64,000 bases of DNA from Calliopum simillimum (GCA_951812925.1 OX638372.1:51425722-51489721); one strand, 5' to 3'. Shown: positions 12,293 through 24,410, counted from the first letter of the stretch. A program made the numbers and translations. Notes: generated from the letters alone by a model not told the origin.

Positions 12293-13429
12293 GGGACAAG
12301 ACTTGGCTATAGTTGAGTACAACCCCCGATGGGTCTTACAAACTTAGCTGCTTAACGGTTTTTATCGACCTCTAAAGTTTTTATCGGAGACTCCTCAGTT
12401 TCCGATCAATAGTTCGTGTAGTATTTTAGAAACCATTTTTTTTTTATTTTACTAAGATTGTATCTAAATGCCCAACAAGTAACTTTTCGGTATTTTTTAG
12501 TTTATTGACCATAACTCACAAAATATTAATTTTTCAAAAAAACTTTTTTATGCAAAATTGAACTAGACTGTAAAGTGCATAAAGTTTCTAAATAGTCACT
12601 ATGGGACTCGGTCGTGAAATAAGAATTTTCGGAAGGTTGAACGCCTGCAGTCGGCAAAACTATTTTTTTACTCAAAAGTGAGACATCGTACAAAAAAGTG
12701 AACATGGCATAATATGCTTAGAATCATCCAAGGAATACGTGTGATTTTTCTCAGAATCTTTTTGGAAATTAAAAATTTTTATATTTTTGAAAAATTTTAA
12801 AATGTCTCCAAAAATTCTGAAAAAATCCACAGAAAAATTTAGAATTTTTGGAGACATTTTAAAATTTTTCAAAAATATAAAAATTTTTAATTTCCAAAAA
12901 AATTCTGAAAAAGTCCACACTTATTTCTCGGATAATTCTAAGCATTTTATGCTTTTTCGTATGATGCCTCACTTTTGAGAAAAAAAAAAGTTGCCGACTG
13001 AAGGCGTTCAATAATCGAAAATTTTCATTTTACGGCCGAGTCCTATATTGTGTGCTTAGAAACTTTATGCATTCTATAGTCTAGTTCAATTTTGCATTGG
13101 GAAGTTTTTTTGAAAAATCGATATTTTATTAGTTATGGTCAAAAAACTAAAAAAGACCGAGCATTTTATTTCAAAGCACTCACTGTATGAAATTTTTTGA
13201 TATAGTTGGCTAGGAAAAGTTACTTGTTAGACATTTAGGTACAATCTCAGTAAAATATAAAAACGATTTCTGAAATAGTACATGAGCTATTGATCGGAAG
13301 CAGAGGAGTCTCTGACAAAAACTTTAGAGGTCGATAAAAACCGTTCTGCAGCTAAGCTTGAAAAACCCATCGGGGGTTTTACTGAGCTATGGTAGGGCTA
13401 TCGTTCCAGTATAGCCAAGTCTTGTTCCC
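12293..13429. mobile_element. Large foldback element with inner hairpin core
   Basis: The left end is GGGACAAGACTTGGCTATA and the right end is its inverted counterpart GGGAACAAGACTTGGCTATA. The arms are about 500 bp each. Paired blocks include CTCTAAAGTTTTTATCG / CGATAAAAAC..CTTTAGAG and GCATAAAGTTTCTAA / TTAGAAACTTTATGC. The apex is about 12840. Inside, 12673-12766 and 12895-12977 form the hairpin core seen in three other loci (CTCAAAAGTGAG, ATGCTTAGAAT, ACGTGTGATTTTT and their inversions). A TA precedes the left end, but the right flank is AA. Two short overlapping ORFs (12672-12978) are mirror images created by the hairpin. Confidence 0.85.
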
Positions 13430-13652
13430 AATTTTTCTGTTGCATAGCGTATTTAACCTGAAAATTCATTTAAGTGTGAATCAATTAAACGAGAAGAGCA
13501 TTCTACTAAAAAATGTACAATGTGGGTTTAAAAATGACACAAGGATTAAACAGAAAATTCACTTTAGCGAGGATTGCGGTATGTGTGGTTATTATGCAGT
13601 AAGCATGAGAATGAACTAAGCAAGTTTCTTATCAACTCAAATCTTAAGAAAA

Positions 13653-14440
13653 ACTAGTAAGAGTGTAACCTTTGGCCTGACCAAAAAATAAGTACCCTAC
13701 ACTGCAGTATTTTGAAAATTTTGCTTATATAGGAGGTGCCACACTCTCTTGTCCGAAATGGTATAGTTTAAGCTTAGAGCGTGCATTTACAAACCTTTAT
13801 ATTTGAGTGATATTTAGTTGGATTATCTCACAAAACTCTTTCAGTATAGCATTTTGAAACTTTTTTCTATATGGGAGGTGCCACGCCCCCTTGCCGGATT
13901 TCACCCAATTTTTGTTGAGAGCTCTCTTTTATAGTTCTTAGTGTCTGAGTCGAATTTTGTTCGATTATCTCAAAAAACACTTTCAGTATAGCGTTTTGAA
14001 GCTTTTGCTTATATGGGAGATGCCACGCCTTCTTGTCCAAATTTTCCCGGTTTTTTATCTCAGAGCTTGCAATTCGTAGTATTTATGTGTATTTTGGTTG
14101 CATTGTCGTCAAAAATATTCCTCAAGTTGCATTTTGAATATATTTTTGGTTTGGGCGGTAGGCGTGTCCGTTGACCGATTTTGCTCATTTTCAATCCCCC
14201 ATTGACTATGAAGGCAGTGTACTAAATTTCATTGAATTATCTTGCTCAGTTTTCCCAAAACATGTATTTCCACACACAGCCAGCCACCCAGCTAGCCAGC
14301 CAGACAGACGGACATGGCTATATCGACACAGGAGGTGAAGCTGTCATGAATATACTTATATACTTTTCAATATCTGCCACGCCTCCTTCTCTGCGTTGCA
14401 AACGGAAGGACAAAGTGAATACACCCTGGGTGTAGGGTAT
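13653..14440 (+). mobile_element. HINE copy B
   Basis: Begins ACTAGTAAGAGTGT and ends GGGTGTAGGGTAT followed by AAAAA. The 5' subterminal TACCCTACACTGCAG and the 3' GTAGGGTAT form the subterminal inverted repeat. It has three internal units (from about 13732, 13873 and 14015). The tail has GGCGTGTCCGTTGACCGATT, a short CCAG run, AGACAGACGGAC, the mini-me core in the variant ATATCGACACAGGAGG, and the CTCCTTCTCTGCGTT block. It is flanked by runs of A on both sides. Confidence 0.85.
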
Positions 14441-15052
14441 AAAAATCCATTTTGTTAACTTAAACAAACTGTAAAATCCAGAACTATCCAAAATTTTAGC
14501 TCAATACAAATTTATATTAAAAACATATATTAATAAAAATGTGCGTTAAAGCTAAATATTGACAAAAGCAATTTAGCAAAAAATTCTAATGAAAACTGTT
14601 TTTACACCAATGATAGCTTAATTTTGAGGTATCGTTTATATAACAATGATATAAAGATATAAGTAATTTGAGCGAAAAGTATAAGTTTTCAATAAATGCA
14701 TGGATGTGTATAATCAACATTGTAGCTAAATATGTAAAATAACTGGTTCAGATTTGTATGGAAAATATTTAAGATGCTTGGAGTTTTTGTTCCATGGGCA
14801 AAAAAAAAGTTTCATTATGGTGTAAGTAAGCACCATATAAATTTTGGTTAATTTCAGAGTACATTTGATGAACCCCAAATCATGTTATTCCATGCTAAAG
14901 AGTATTTTTTAGTTTTGAAAACGGTTTTGGGTCCATCAATCGTTCTCTGGAATTTCAATCCAAATCCGAGGTAGATTTTGAGATATTCTTCCTTGAAGTA
15001 GCAGAAAGCGCTGTTCCTAAGCTTATGACGCAGTTCCATGAAAAGGTGTTAT
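14441..15052. other. Unassigned AT-rich DNA
   Basis: I see no gene or recognisable element. The minus-strand ORF ending near 14854 has no domain. Confidence 0.4.
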
Positions 15053-15100
15053 GCCCCGCCTCCTTCTCTGCGTTACAAATGGAAGGACAAAGTGAATATA
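15053..15100 (+). repeat. HINE 3' tail fragment (copy C)
   Basis: This short piece reads GCCCCGCCTCC, TTCTCTGCGTTACAAATGGA and AGGACAAAGTGAATATA, matching the block just before the 3' end of the full HINE copies. Neither the mini-me core nor the terminal hairpin is present, so it is a fragment. Confidence 0.8.
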
Positions 15101-16773
15101 TATTGTATAATGTTCATTTAGCGTGAAAAGTTTGAAAAAATCGCAAACAAATTTATTAAATTAAATTGGGATATTAAATAATTTAAGTTTTTGTATCGGA
15201 AAATTATGTGGAAGTCGAAAATTTTGGAAATAATTTAGAAAAATTAATATGGTTTGAAAAAGTCGCGAATCGTTGTAAAATTCAAAATTGTTGAGAATAT
15301 TTTAAAAGGTGCATAATATTTGAGGAGTTCCAAAGTCAATAGTTGGAAAGGTCAAAAAATTTTAATTTTTTTTTTTGTGTTTTTATTATAAAAACTATAT
15401 GGCATTTCTTACCGTGTACATTTATTTTCAAACATTTCCGTCTTGCATTTTATCCGGACATGTATCGTAGGTATAAATCAAAATATTTCTTAACTGTTTA
15501 TTGATTTTGAGCAATAACAGGTCTTCTTTATTTGATAAATTATACCGACTAGCCGCTCCCGGAAACTATTTTAAGAAAACCAAACCTTGCGCACGCTAAC
15601 CAAGTGACAAGATGGTCTTCTGTTGATACATAATTAAAATTACAAATTAATTATAAAATATCCCATCTATCGATTAGCATATGCGCATTAAGTTGCTGCA
15701 CAAGTTTTATGAATTTAATAATCATTTGAGAAAATATAAATCATTTGTTTTTTTTTTTATACGAAAAGTTTACCCAATTTATAAACTTGCAAATTTTTCG
15801 TGTTTTATTTAATTACCCAAAGTGGTTGTCCGATTGATAAAACAAACAAATCGAAATACTTTGGCGCAATAATAGATAGATATGTATGAGTTATAACTAC
15901 TTTAAACAGGTTATAACCTGTGACATTGTTCGACACCAACAGGTGCTATCTATTACCACCATGCCATACCTGTTGGCAGCATAAGTAATCAACAAGATCA
16001 CGAAAGTTGGTAGCAATAACATGAAGACCTAAATACCTACAAAGAGCTTTTTTACGTATGGCTTAGAGAAAGCTAATAACAAAGTAATGCTAAAGATTAA
16101 TAAATAAAACAAACACGAATATTTTCATAAAAAATTTGCACAAATCAAATCTACAAAAATAATTATTAAAAAAAAAATAAAACAAAAGTGATAAGCAGCA
16201 AATTAGTGGGTATGCGAAGTTGGAGTTAATTTTTAAAGTGTCTAATATGTTGATCATATTTGGTTATTTTTTAATGCTGGACACGTGTTTTTTCATTTTT
16301 CGATTAAAACTTTTTAAAGGTATTTTAGGTTCAAAAGTACCTATTGTGTCCATGCCGAATAAGAAAAAAATGTTTCAGAATGTGGAATCCGAGTTCGCAA
16401 TTAAAGTTGGGGGACCAATTTAAAGTTTTGAAGTTGCGGTGGTGTGCAAATGGGGCATCATTATTGAAAGCTTTTGGCCTTCTAATAGGTACTTTAGTCA
16501 AAATTTTGGGTATATTTTTTTTTTTCATGGCATGCAATTGAGGAGTGGCCGTACCAAAGGTGCTAAGTACCAATACGGCAAAAGTGATGTCATAATATGA
16601 AGGAGTTTACATTTTCTTAGAAATGTTCAAAATTATTTTCAGGAAAAGCTTACATGATGGTGTGATAATATTCATCACTTTTGTCTTTTCAAAAATAACT
16701 GCTTTTTCATTATGATATTACTGTTCTTGCAACATTTCCGCTTTCTCCGTTTAGTAATCCTCCACTTGTTTTG
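15101..16773. other. Unassigned DNA; two small palindromic motifs
   Basis: Mostly AT-rich with no supported gene. Near 15906 lies the perfect palindrome ACAGGTTATAACCTGT, and about 20 bp further on an inverted pair CCAACAGGT..ACCTGTTGG (about 15932-15976) containing CAGGTG E-box-like sites. These could be protein-binding sites or the remains of a small hairpin; nothing shows function. ORFs of 60-80 codons between 16220 and 16573 overlap on both strands and show no domain. Confidence 0.35.
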
Positions 16774-17623
16774 ATACCATACACCCAAGGTATATTCACT
16801 TTATCCTTCCGTTTTTAACGCTGAGAAGGAGGCGTGGCAGGTATAGAAAAGTATATATATTCTTGATCAGCGTCACCTCCTGAGTTGATAGAGCCATCTC
16901 CTTCTGTCTGGCAGGCTGGGTGTCTGTGCGTGGAAACAAATTTTTTGGAAAAATTGAGCAAGTTAATTCAATGAAATTTAGTACTCTACATCCGTCGTTA
17001 AAGATAGCTCGAGGGATTGAAAATGACCGAAATCGGTCAACAGACACGCCTACCGCCCATACAAAGATTATGTTCAAATCGAAATATCAGGAGCATTATT
17101 TGCAATTACGCAAGCAAAATACACATAAATACTAAGGACGATAAGTTTAAGCTCTGAGCAAAAATCAGGCGAATTCTGACAAGAGGGCGTGGTACCTCCA
17201 ATAAGTTTAAGCTCTGGGCAAAAATTAGGCGAATTCGGACAAGAGGGCATGGTACCTCCAATATAAGCAGAAGTTTCCAAATGCTATGCTGAAAAAGTTT
17301 TTTGAGATAATCCAACTAAATTTCAACCAAACGCTAAGGACTATATATGTACGCTCTGAGCAAAAACTACACAAACTCGGACAAGAGGGCGTGGCACTTC
17401 TAATATTAGCAAACACTTTAAAAGGCTATACTGATAACGTTTTTCAAGATAATCAAACTAAGTTTCACTCAGACACTACGAACTGTAAATGCAAGCTCTG
17501 AGCAAAAACTTAGGTGAACTCGGACAAGAGGGCGTGGCTCCTCCCGTACAAATACAATTTGCGATATATTGCAGTGTAGGGTATTTAATGTTTGGCCAGG
17601 CCAAAGGTAACACTCTTACTAGT
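16774..17623 (-). mobile_element. HINE copy D, reverse orientation
   Basis: In the minus orientation it begins ACTAGTAAGAGTGTTACCTTTGGCCTGGCC (17623 downward) and ends in GGGTGTATGGTAT at 16774. The tail shows the mini-me core (CTATCAACTCAGGAGGTGAC), the TA run and a CCAG/AGAC block strongly shortened relative to other copies. It also carries a private 60-bp tandem duplication (about 17143-17202 and 17203-17262), each containing AAGTTTAAGCTCTG and GACAAGAGGGC. Short ORFs on either strand are shadows of the repeat units. Confidence 0.85.
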
Positions 17624-17627
17624 TTTT

Positions 17628-18352
17628 GTTAGTTTTGCTTTAACTATTCATTTAAATAATAAAATATTAAAATTTAGTCTTAAAACACTTAAATAATTTT
17701 TTCAAAAATCTAACATAAATTTTTAGGGTTGCCACCTGGTTGTTTTCGAAAATCATATATAATTATTAAATTATTTTAATAAAATGAAATTATTGATTTC
17801 AGATACGCTCAGATAAATTTTTTTAAATTTTACAAAACTTTCGGTGTTGCCACACGGTTTTTTTTTGTTACTTTTGCTTAAACCATTTATTTAGAAAAAA
17901 AATTAAAATTTAGTCTTAAAACACTTAAATAAACTTTTTGAAAATCCAACATAAATTTTTAGTGTTGCCAACTGGTTACTTTAGAAAATCTTATGTATTT
18001 CTAACTTTTTTTTTGACTAAACTAAAATTTAGTTGAGATGAATTTTTCTAAAATTATGTAGAAATTTTTTTTTTCTTATGAATGCATGATTTCAGAAAAA
18101 CTTAAAAATAACTAACAATCATATGGCAACTCTGAAATTTTTCGTACAGTTTTAAAAAAGTTTATCTATGCGTTTCTGAAGCCTAAAATTTAAAAATATT
18201 TAAAAAAAGTAAGAATCGAAATAAATTTTTGAAAACAACCATGTGGCAACCCTAAAAATTTATGTTGAATTTTTCAAAAGTTTATTTAAGCGTTTTGAGA
18301 CTAAAATTTAATTCAACTTTTTCAAATATAGGTATTGTTTAAGCGAAACTTT
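17628..18352. repeat. Compound repeat: two direct units facing two inverted units
   Basis: A unit containing TTTAGTCTTAAAACACTTAAATAA, ACATAAATTTTTAGGGTTGCCAC and a GGTTGTTTT block occurs at about 17628-17760 and again, diverged, at about 17855-18000. Inverted versions occur at about 18110-18200 (weak) and 18215-18352 (strong; ACAACCATGTGGCAACCCT). The outer pair forms an inverted repeat of about 130 bp per arm. It abuts the 5' end of HINE copy D. No coding capacity and no clear target duplication. Confidence 0.7.
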
Positions 18353-18445
18353 AAAAAAAAGGTTCCAGAAATTAAGGCCATCATATTCTATATCGTCCCT
18401 ACATAAGTGAAAAATACAGTGTCAGTTTTTTTAAGTTTTGAGATA

Positions 18446-19999
18446 CAGTTGTGCTCAAAATAGTAGTGATACTACCGGTTAGCTTGTTTTTGTCATATCT
18501 AACTGATCATTTGAATTTTCGATATTTTTTGTTTTACCAATTTGTAACGCTATGAAAGCATAATAAGAAGACCCACTACTTTCAATTTTTACGTACTTAT
18601 TCTAATTTTTATTTGAAAAATTCGCAGTTGAGCTGGTTTTTGTGTGATCAAAATAATAGTAGTGTATGCGAAAATTTTGTCAAAAAATTAGAATTAACCG
18701 GATATTCCTAACAAAAAGGGTATTATTATAATCATTTATCAGTTTCTCATCGGTGTGTAACAAAAACTTTTCCAAAAATGGGACGAGGCAAGCATTGCAG
18801 TTCTGAGCGGCGTGCACTTATAAACAAATTGATTTCGAAGGGCAAAACTTACAAGGAAGAGGAAAATTTAGTAGGTTGTTCACCGACGATGGTTCGAAAT
18901 GCTATCACGTTCACCCCACGCTTTGGAAAACGCGGCCGACCTCGTATAATCTCCTAGAAAGAAGAAAATCGTGTGGTGAGATACTCAAGATTAAATCCTT
19001 TTGCAAGCTCTTCCAAGATAAAGGATGAACTTAAAGCGAATGCCAGTACACAAACAATACGAAGATATTTGCGGAAAAATAATTTCGCAGCACATAGCCC
19101 AAGAAAAGTTCCGCTTCTAAATAAAAAACATGTAGCAGCAAGAATAAAATTCGCTCAAAAACACATCGACTGGCCAGTTCAGAAATGGAGAAATATTTTA
19201 TGAACTGATGAATCCAAAATTGTGCTATATGGTGGAAGGGGGTCTCGGCAATACGTAAGACGACCACCAAATACGGAATTCGATCCAAGATTTACCTTAA
19301 AAACAATCAAACACGGAGGAGCTAGCATAATGATTTGGGAATGCTTTTCGTACAACGGCGTGGGGCCTATATATTGGATCCAAGAAATCATGGATCGGCA
19401 CCTATACATCCATAAACTGCAAGAAGTCATGTTGCCATATGCTAGCGACCAAATGCCACTGAATTGGGTCTATCAACAGGACAACGACCCCAAGCACACT
19501 AGTAAAGTCGCCAAACAATGGTTTCAGGCCAACGACATAAATGTTCTTGAATGGCCCGCCCAGTCGCCAGACCTGAATCCCATTGAGAACTTATGGTGCG
19601 ACGTGAAGAATGCAGTCGCCCAATGTCGACCGACCAATGTTTAGCAACTTTGGGAAACAGTTAAAGACGCGGAAATCTATACCTGTCCAAAGATGCCAAA
19701 ATCTTGTGGATTCGATGCCAAAGCACTGTGCGAATAAAGGCCATGCAACTAAATACTAGTGATAACGTTGTGTTTTAAATAACCCATAATTTTACAATAA
19801 AAGCGTGGCTATTTTGCAAAAGTTACCACTACTATTATTTCGAGCAGCCAAATTTTAAGAACTTGTGAAAACTTTAATTTTTTTTTATTCCAACTGCCTT
19901 GAAATCTTGTTAATTATTTTTTTTTAATTTTTCCTTAGGATATTTTTAAGGTCGTTTTCAATTTTATAAAAAGCACTACTATTATTTTGGACACAGCTG
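18446..19999 (+). mobile_element. Complete Tc1-type transposon with IR/DR termini
   Basis: The ends are CAGTTGTGCTCAAAATAGTA (left) and inverted CAGCTGTGTCCAAAATAATA (right), flanked by TA at 18444-18445 and 20000-20001, the signature Tc1/mariner duplication. A second copy of the motif lies inside each end (TGTGTGATCAAAATAATAGT near 18641; CACTACTATTATTTCGAGCA near 19827), giving the IR/DR arrangement known in several Tc1 elements, where inner and outer direct repeats act as transposase-binding sites. The length of 1554 bp is normal for the group. Both ends look intact, but the enclosed transposase is dead, so the copy could only move in trans. Confidence 0.92.
18778..19759 (+). pseudogene. 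Tc1-like DD34E transposase, inactivated
   Basis: The reading frame opens at ATG 18778 (MGRGKHCSSERR). It can be followed in one frame through the paired helix-turn-helix DNA-binding region, including the GKRGRPR hinge, to the DDE catalytic domain. Catalytic landmarks are the first Asp in DESKIVLYG (just after 19203), the second in QQDNDPKHTS, and the Glu in SPDLNPIENLW, 34 residues after the QQD aspartate. The gene is broken by in-frame stops at 18955 (TAG), 19201 (TGA, at a position usually Trp) and 19642 (TAG). After 19642 a frame change near 19672 is needed to reach the typical C-terminal end at a TAG near 19757. Family length is about 330-340 residues. Loss is by point mutations plus one small indel, indicating an old copy. 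Confidence 0.9.
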
Positions 20000-20001
20000 T
20001 A

Positions 20002-21913
20002 TGTGATGTTCAAAAATTTAATTTTGTTTTTTTGTATGGAAATCGTTGTTTTGCTTTTACTTTTATGTTAAAAATAATCACTTTTTCACAGAGATATGGC
20101 TTAATGGGACTTATCAAACTATAATACGTATATTTTGGACCAGAAATACTAAATAACTCACAACTCGTAAAAACTGACTTAGTTCTTTTCACTTGCATAG
20201 GGGCGATATCTTCAATTAATAACAAAGTAGGTGGTGAGAAAATAAGTCATGTTTTGGTAAATTTTACGGAGATTTACCCATGTGCGCAATTATCCAAATG
20301 CCATATGTAGGTAATATAAGTAATATGAAAATGTTCTGATTAGGAAAGAGGCTGTACAAGAGATCTTTCAGGTCGCAGTGAACTCCAGAGCCATCAAATA
20401 ATAAGAATAATAATAATGTTTATTGTTCTTATTAAATTTTTTGTTTCAAAAAAAGAGTTAAACTTTCACAGTTGGTATGTAAATTTAAAAATTGTTCTAC
20501 TTTATTTATTTTCAAGGCTGCTTTTAACGGTAGAAAAACATTTAAAAGGGGTTGCTTTTATTGCACCCGCAAAATGGCATGACGCGTTGATTGCTAGCGC
20601 ACACGATACGTTCCCATCGTTTGTATGTAGATGTATTCATAGTCGTCGTATGCCCTTAAGGATCGTATTGTTTAACATGACAGTTTGCCAATAACAGATA
20701 ATTGAAGTTCATGTAAACAAAATTTTGTCGAACTTGAATGTAAAAAAAAAAAAACACAAATAGAGTAGTTGGGAAAACATGTGGAAAATTTTTTCCAATA
20801 ACGAAATCATCCTGCAGGCGATGAGTTAAAATGAAAATGAAATATACAAGATATACGTATGTTGAGTGTTATATTGAGAATGAGTTTTTTTTTTTTTTAA
20901 GCAGGAAATTTGAAATCTTTCTTTAGCACTTTATTTAATGCAAGTCTAAGGAGAAAAATCATATATACAATAAATAAAACATCATTGAAAACACCTCACT
21001 AGCAAACCTAAATAAATGACTAGCAAGCCCTTGCGAATTCACGAATTCCTTGTAGACTACATGAATTGTTGTCAGTGACTGCTTTGTTTCTAGAAAAACT
21101 TTGGGTACCTCTACCATTGGTGTCTCGAAATAGTTTCAACCCTCAAGTTGCATAGTTAGAAATTTTTTACATAGGTATTTTTGTGCATGGTACATTATGT
21201 CCAAAAATCAGCAAAATCCAACTTTCTTTGATTCAAATTTTTAGTTTTTCAGAAATATCATGCCACGTGTGCTTGGAATTATTTTAAAGCCTTAAGATGA
21301 ATACCAAAAAAAAAAAAATATTAAAATAGCGAAACTAAGTATATAAATAAAAACTATAGCAAAATGCTAACAAAGAATAATAATTTAGTGGTCAATAAAA
21401 TAAAGTGAATGACAAACAAAAACCAAACGGAAATTCTCCAGGGAGCTACTTAAAAAAACGGAAAAGCTAACAAGCAGAAAAAAGAAGTCAGAATGAGAAA
21501 GCATAAAATACACTAATAAAGTTTAGTACAACACGCAATGTAAAGATAAAAATTTATCTTGAGGAAATTTATGCTTTTATATTCATTGTTTAGACAGACC
21601 GACAAACACAACAAATACTCAAACCAAACAACCTCTAGTATCACATAGAAAAGTGTAGTAGTAAGTAAGTAGCTGGTATTGAATAGGATGTGTATATCTT
21701 ATGATATGTCTTACTAGGTATGTGTTGGTAGCCAACCACCCGAAGCACTTTCAGTTAAATATAAAGTTGCAGCATATCCGAGTGGAATAAAATAGAAAAA
21801 AGAATAATCTCATACTTTATTAAAAGTAGCAGCATTAATAACATGACAATGTTTTACTACGTTAGCTACATAAATTAGGGTGGCCGTTATATACAAGGCC
21901 ATGCTAGATGATA
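20002..21913. other. Unassigned AT-rich DNA
   Basis: I see no gene, RNA or mobile element. Poly-A/T runs occur at about 20740, 20886 and 21307. The 92-codon ORF at 20416-20694 has a hydrophobic start but no recognisable domain, splice context or repeat. Confidence 0.4.
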
Positions 21914-22790
21914 ACACAGGTTTACAAAAAACAAAAATGTCATGGCGTTTTGACCGGACTATGTGTTTCCTAAGGACTTTGACGTCCTGAATCCGAATCC
22001 CGGGTCCGTTTTTTTCCAGAACGTCTGAGAAAAAAAATTTCAAGGTCATATGGAAGTCAAAATGGGGTTCATGTGTCGCTTAGTGATCAATTCACTAAAA
22101 TTCTGAAACTAATTTTTAATCATTGAACCCTTAGACCTTAAAAAGAACATGTGAGCAAAAAGAGTACCTCGGACCTAGTTTCGGAGATATAGCCATCGGA
22201 AGTTCAGAATATATATCTTCTATGAAAACCGCTATAAGTTGGGAACCCCTGAATAAATTTGGAAAATATTGGTGCCATATGAAAGGTATTTTGTTGTTGT
22301 TGTTGCTGGTGTTGTTGATTTATTTGTTGTTGTAATTGAATAATTTCACAAAATTTCAAAAAAGCTCATATCTCGAAAACTATGAATCCAATTGAAAATA
22401 TTTTCACAACATTTTTATAAGCTGTCAAAATACCTTTCATACGACGCCAATATTTTACAAATCCATCCAGGGGTTTCCAACTTATAGCGGTTTTCATAAA
22501 AGATATATCCGGATCTTCCGATGGCTATATCTCCGAAACTAAGTCCGAGATACCTTTTTTGATCACATATTCTTTTTAAGAACTAAGAATTCAATGACGA
22601 AAAATTAGTTTCAGAATTTTAGCGAATTTATCACTAAACGACACATGACCTCCATATGACCTTGAAAAATTTTTCTAAAACGTTCTGGAAAAAAACGGAC
22701 CCGGGATTCGGATTCAGGACGTCAAAGTCCCTAGGAAACACATAGTCCGGTCAAAACGCCATGACATTTATTTTTTTTGTAAACCGGTGT
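21914..22790. mobile_element. Foldback element with long inverted arms
   Basis: The outer ends ACACAGGTTTAC and inverted ACACCGGTTTAC bound arms of more than 300 bp. Paired blocks include ATGTCATGGCGTTTTGACCG, CCGAATCCCGGGTCCG, TCGGAGATATAGCCATCGGA and ACCGCTATAAGTTGG, each found inverted on the right side. The loop (about 22290-22335) contains GTTGTT repeats. TA lies at or next to both ends but with a one-base ambiguity. The 79-codon minus ORF is a by-product. No transposase is present. Confidence 0.85.
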
Positions 22791-22869
22791 AATCAATCGG
22801 CTCAAAGTGTCGAAAACATTTTTTCCTGATTTCAGACCGTTATGTTGAGCCCCAACTGTCCTTGTAGAG

Positions 22870-23869
22870 CAGAGGCTCTCAACTGTTTTTGGCCACGGCT
22901 CCCTTTTAAGTTCTTCACAAGCTCTGGACCTTCTTCAAAAAAGCTAAACAAAATTTTAAAGTTTTACTATTTTTCACATAAAAACGCTATATATTGGGTT
23001 AGGATGTTCACATAACTTAACGTAAAATTAAGCAAGAAACAATTTTTTAGAACATGTTAACCCATTATGTTCCGTTTTTGAGGGACTTTTAGACCCCAAA
23101 ACTTGGTTATAATGGGTTAAAATATTTTACAAAAATATTCTACAAAAATTTCACTAGGGGCCACTGAAAGAAAATACCGTCCGGACGGTGGCAACCCTAT
23201 ATGGTAGCGCAAGTGCACCAACGACTCACGACAAACCCAACATTATACATAAAAACTCATAACTTGAAAACTGTTAAAGATACCACGTTTCTGATGGCCG
23301 CAAAATAATTATAATTAAGTTAACTTTTAAATAAAAATATTTAAAAATAACATAAGGGGTGCTCCAAGCCATAAATTGATTTTAAATAAGAATTAAAGTT
23401 TTCCTACACCTAACATCAAACTTCCTATGGGCGCTATCTTGGATGTTTTTGGAATTTCGGAAAATAATATTACCACAGTCGTATGTATGTGAAATACAAA
23501 CTTTTCACCAATTTCAAAAAAATCGGGGATGTCAACCCATATCTAAATCGATAACACAAAGATTGACTCTAGAAGTATAATAGGGTTTTTATAAATTTCA
23601 GTTTTGGTTGCTGAATCCGAATAAGGCAATCATTTTTATCTATCTGGTCTGGGATCGAAGTTATATTTGCTTTAAAGTGCACAATTCACTTTTTCAGGCA
23701 TAATGCACTCAAGCAGTTGAGTAATGTAGTGTAGAACTGGATTTTAGAACGTGTCTTATTAAGCAAAATGGGGTCTAATTAATGTACATCTTCCTTATCA
23801 TAATATGCTTTCCAAAAGGTGGCACACCCCTCTGAATTATCTTCACGCCCCAACAGTTGGGTACCACTG
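22870..23869. mobile_element. Probable hAT-type non-autonomous element
   Basis: The left end reads CAGAGGCTCTCAACTG and the inverted right end CAGTGGTACCCAACTG, matching the short CAG.GG....CAACTG terminus typical of hAT elements and their MITEs. Both ends continue into GC-richer subterminal sequence (GGCCACGGCTCCC; GTTGGGGCGTGAAG). The expected 8-bp duplication is not evident (TTGTAGAG versus CTGTGTGC), so the copy is old or its ends belong to two insertions. No transposase ORF. Confidence 0.55.
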
Positions 23870-23987
23870 CTGTGTGCACCGATTGGCTCTATTGGCTCAT
23901 CAGTTTGTCAAAATTTCGACTATTCCCAAACGGATAAATTTATATGCATGAAATTTGCCACAGTTACATAATTATTAAAGTCGTGGT

Positions 23988-24114
23988 CTGATTGAGATTG
24001 AATGGGTGTGATCGATTGATGTACACGCCTACCTCACATACAATGTTTTATAAAGCTTAGATTGGAAGTAGGCGTGAACATTGACCGATCACGCTCATTT
24101 TTGATCGCAATCAG
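23988..24114. repeat. Small inverted repeat sharing a sequence block with the HINEs
   Basis: The arms 23988-24035 and 24065-24114 are inverted and diverged (CTGATTGAGATTGAATGG; inverse of the right arm CTGATTGCGATCAAAAATG). The right arm reads GTAGGCGTGAACATTGACCG then ATCACGCTCATTTTTGATC. This is recognisably the HINE tail block GTAGGCGTGTCCGTTGACCG followed by ATTTCGCTCATTTTCAATC. It is either a very decayed HINE relative or a different family sharing the block. Confidence 0.6.
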
Positions 24115-24410
24115 AATACAACACTAACTTTTAGCTGCTCGAAACTTTACGCATATAGCTTTATCCGTTTCCTCATAATCGCAATCAAACAAGACAAATT
24201 AACAGTGGTGCCAATCAGAAAAAATCAGGAAAAATTTAAAACTTCCATCATTGATTTTCGGAAATACGGCCACCTTAATGTACATACATAGCACACGCTG
24301 TGGAAAATGTTAAGTGCAAATCCTGTTGACATTTCAAGGATAATACACCGCGTATTAAGACAATGCATCAAGTGTGCTTTGAATGGATGGATAGCAGGAG
24401 AAGCATGAAA

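Noticed and set aside
12672..12978. Mirror-image ORFs with near-identical peptides on both strands
   Set aside because: Produced by the inner hairpin of the foldback; low-complexity Phe/Lys/Ile.
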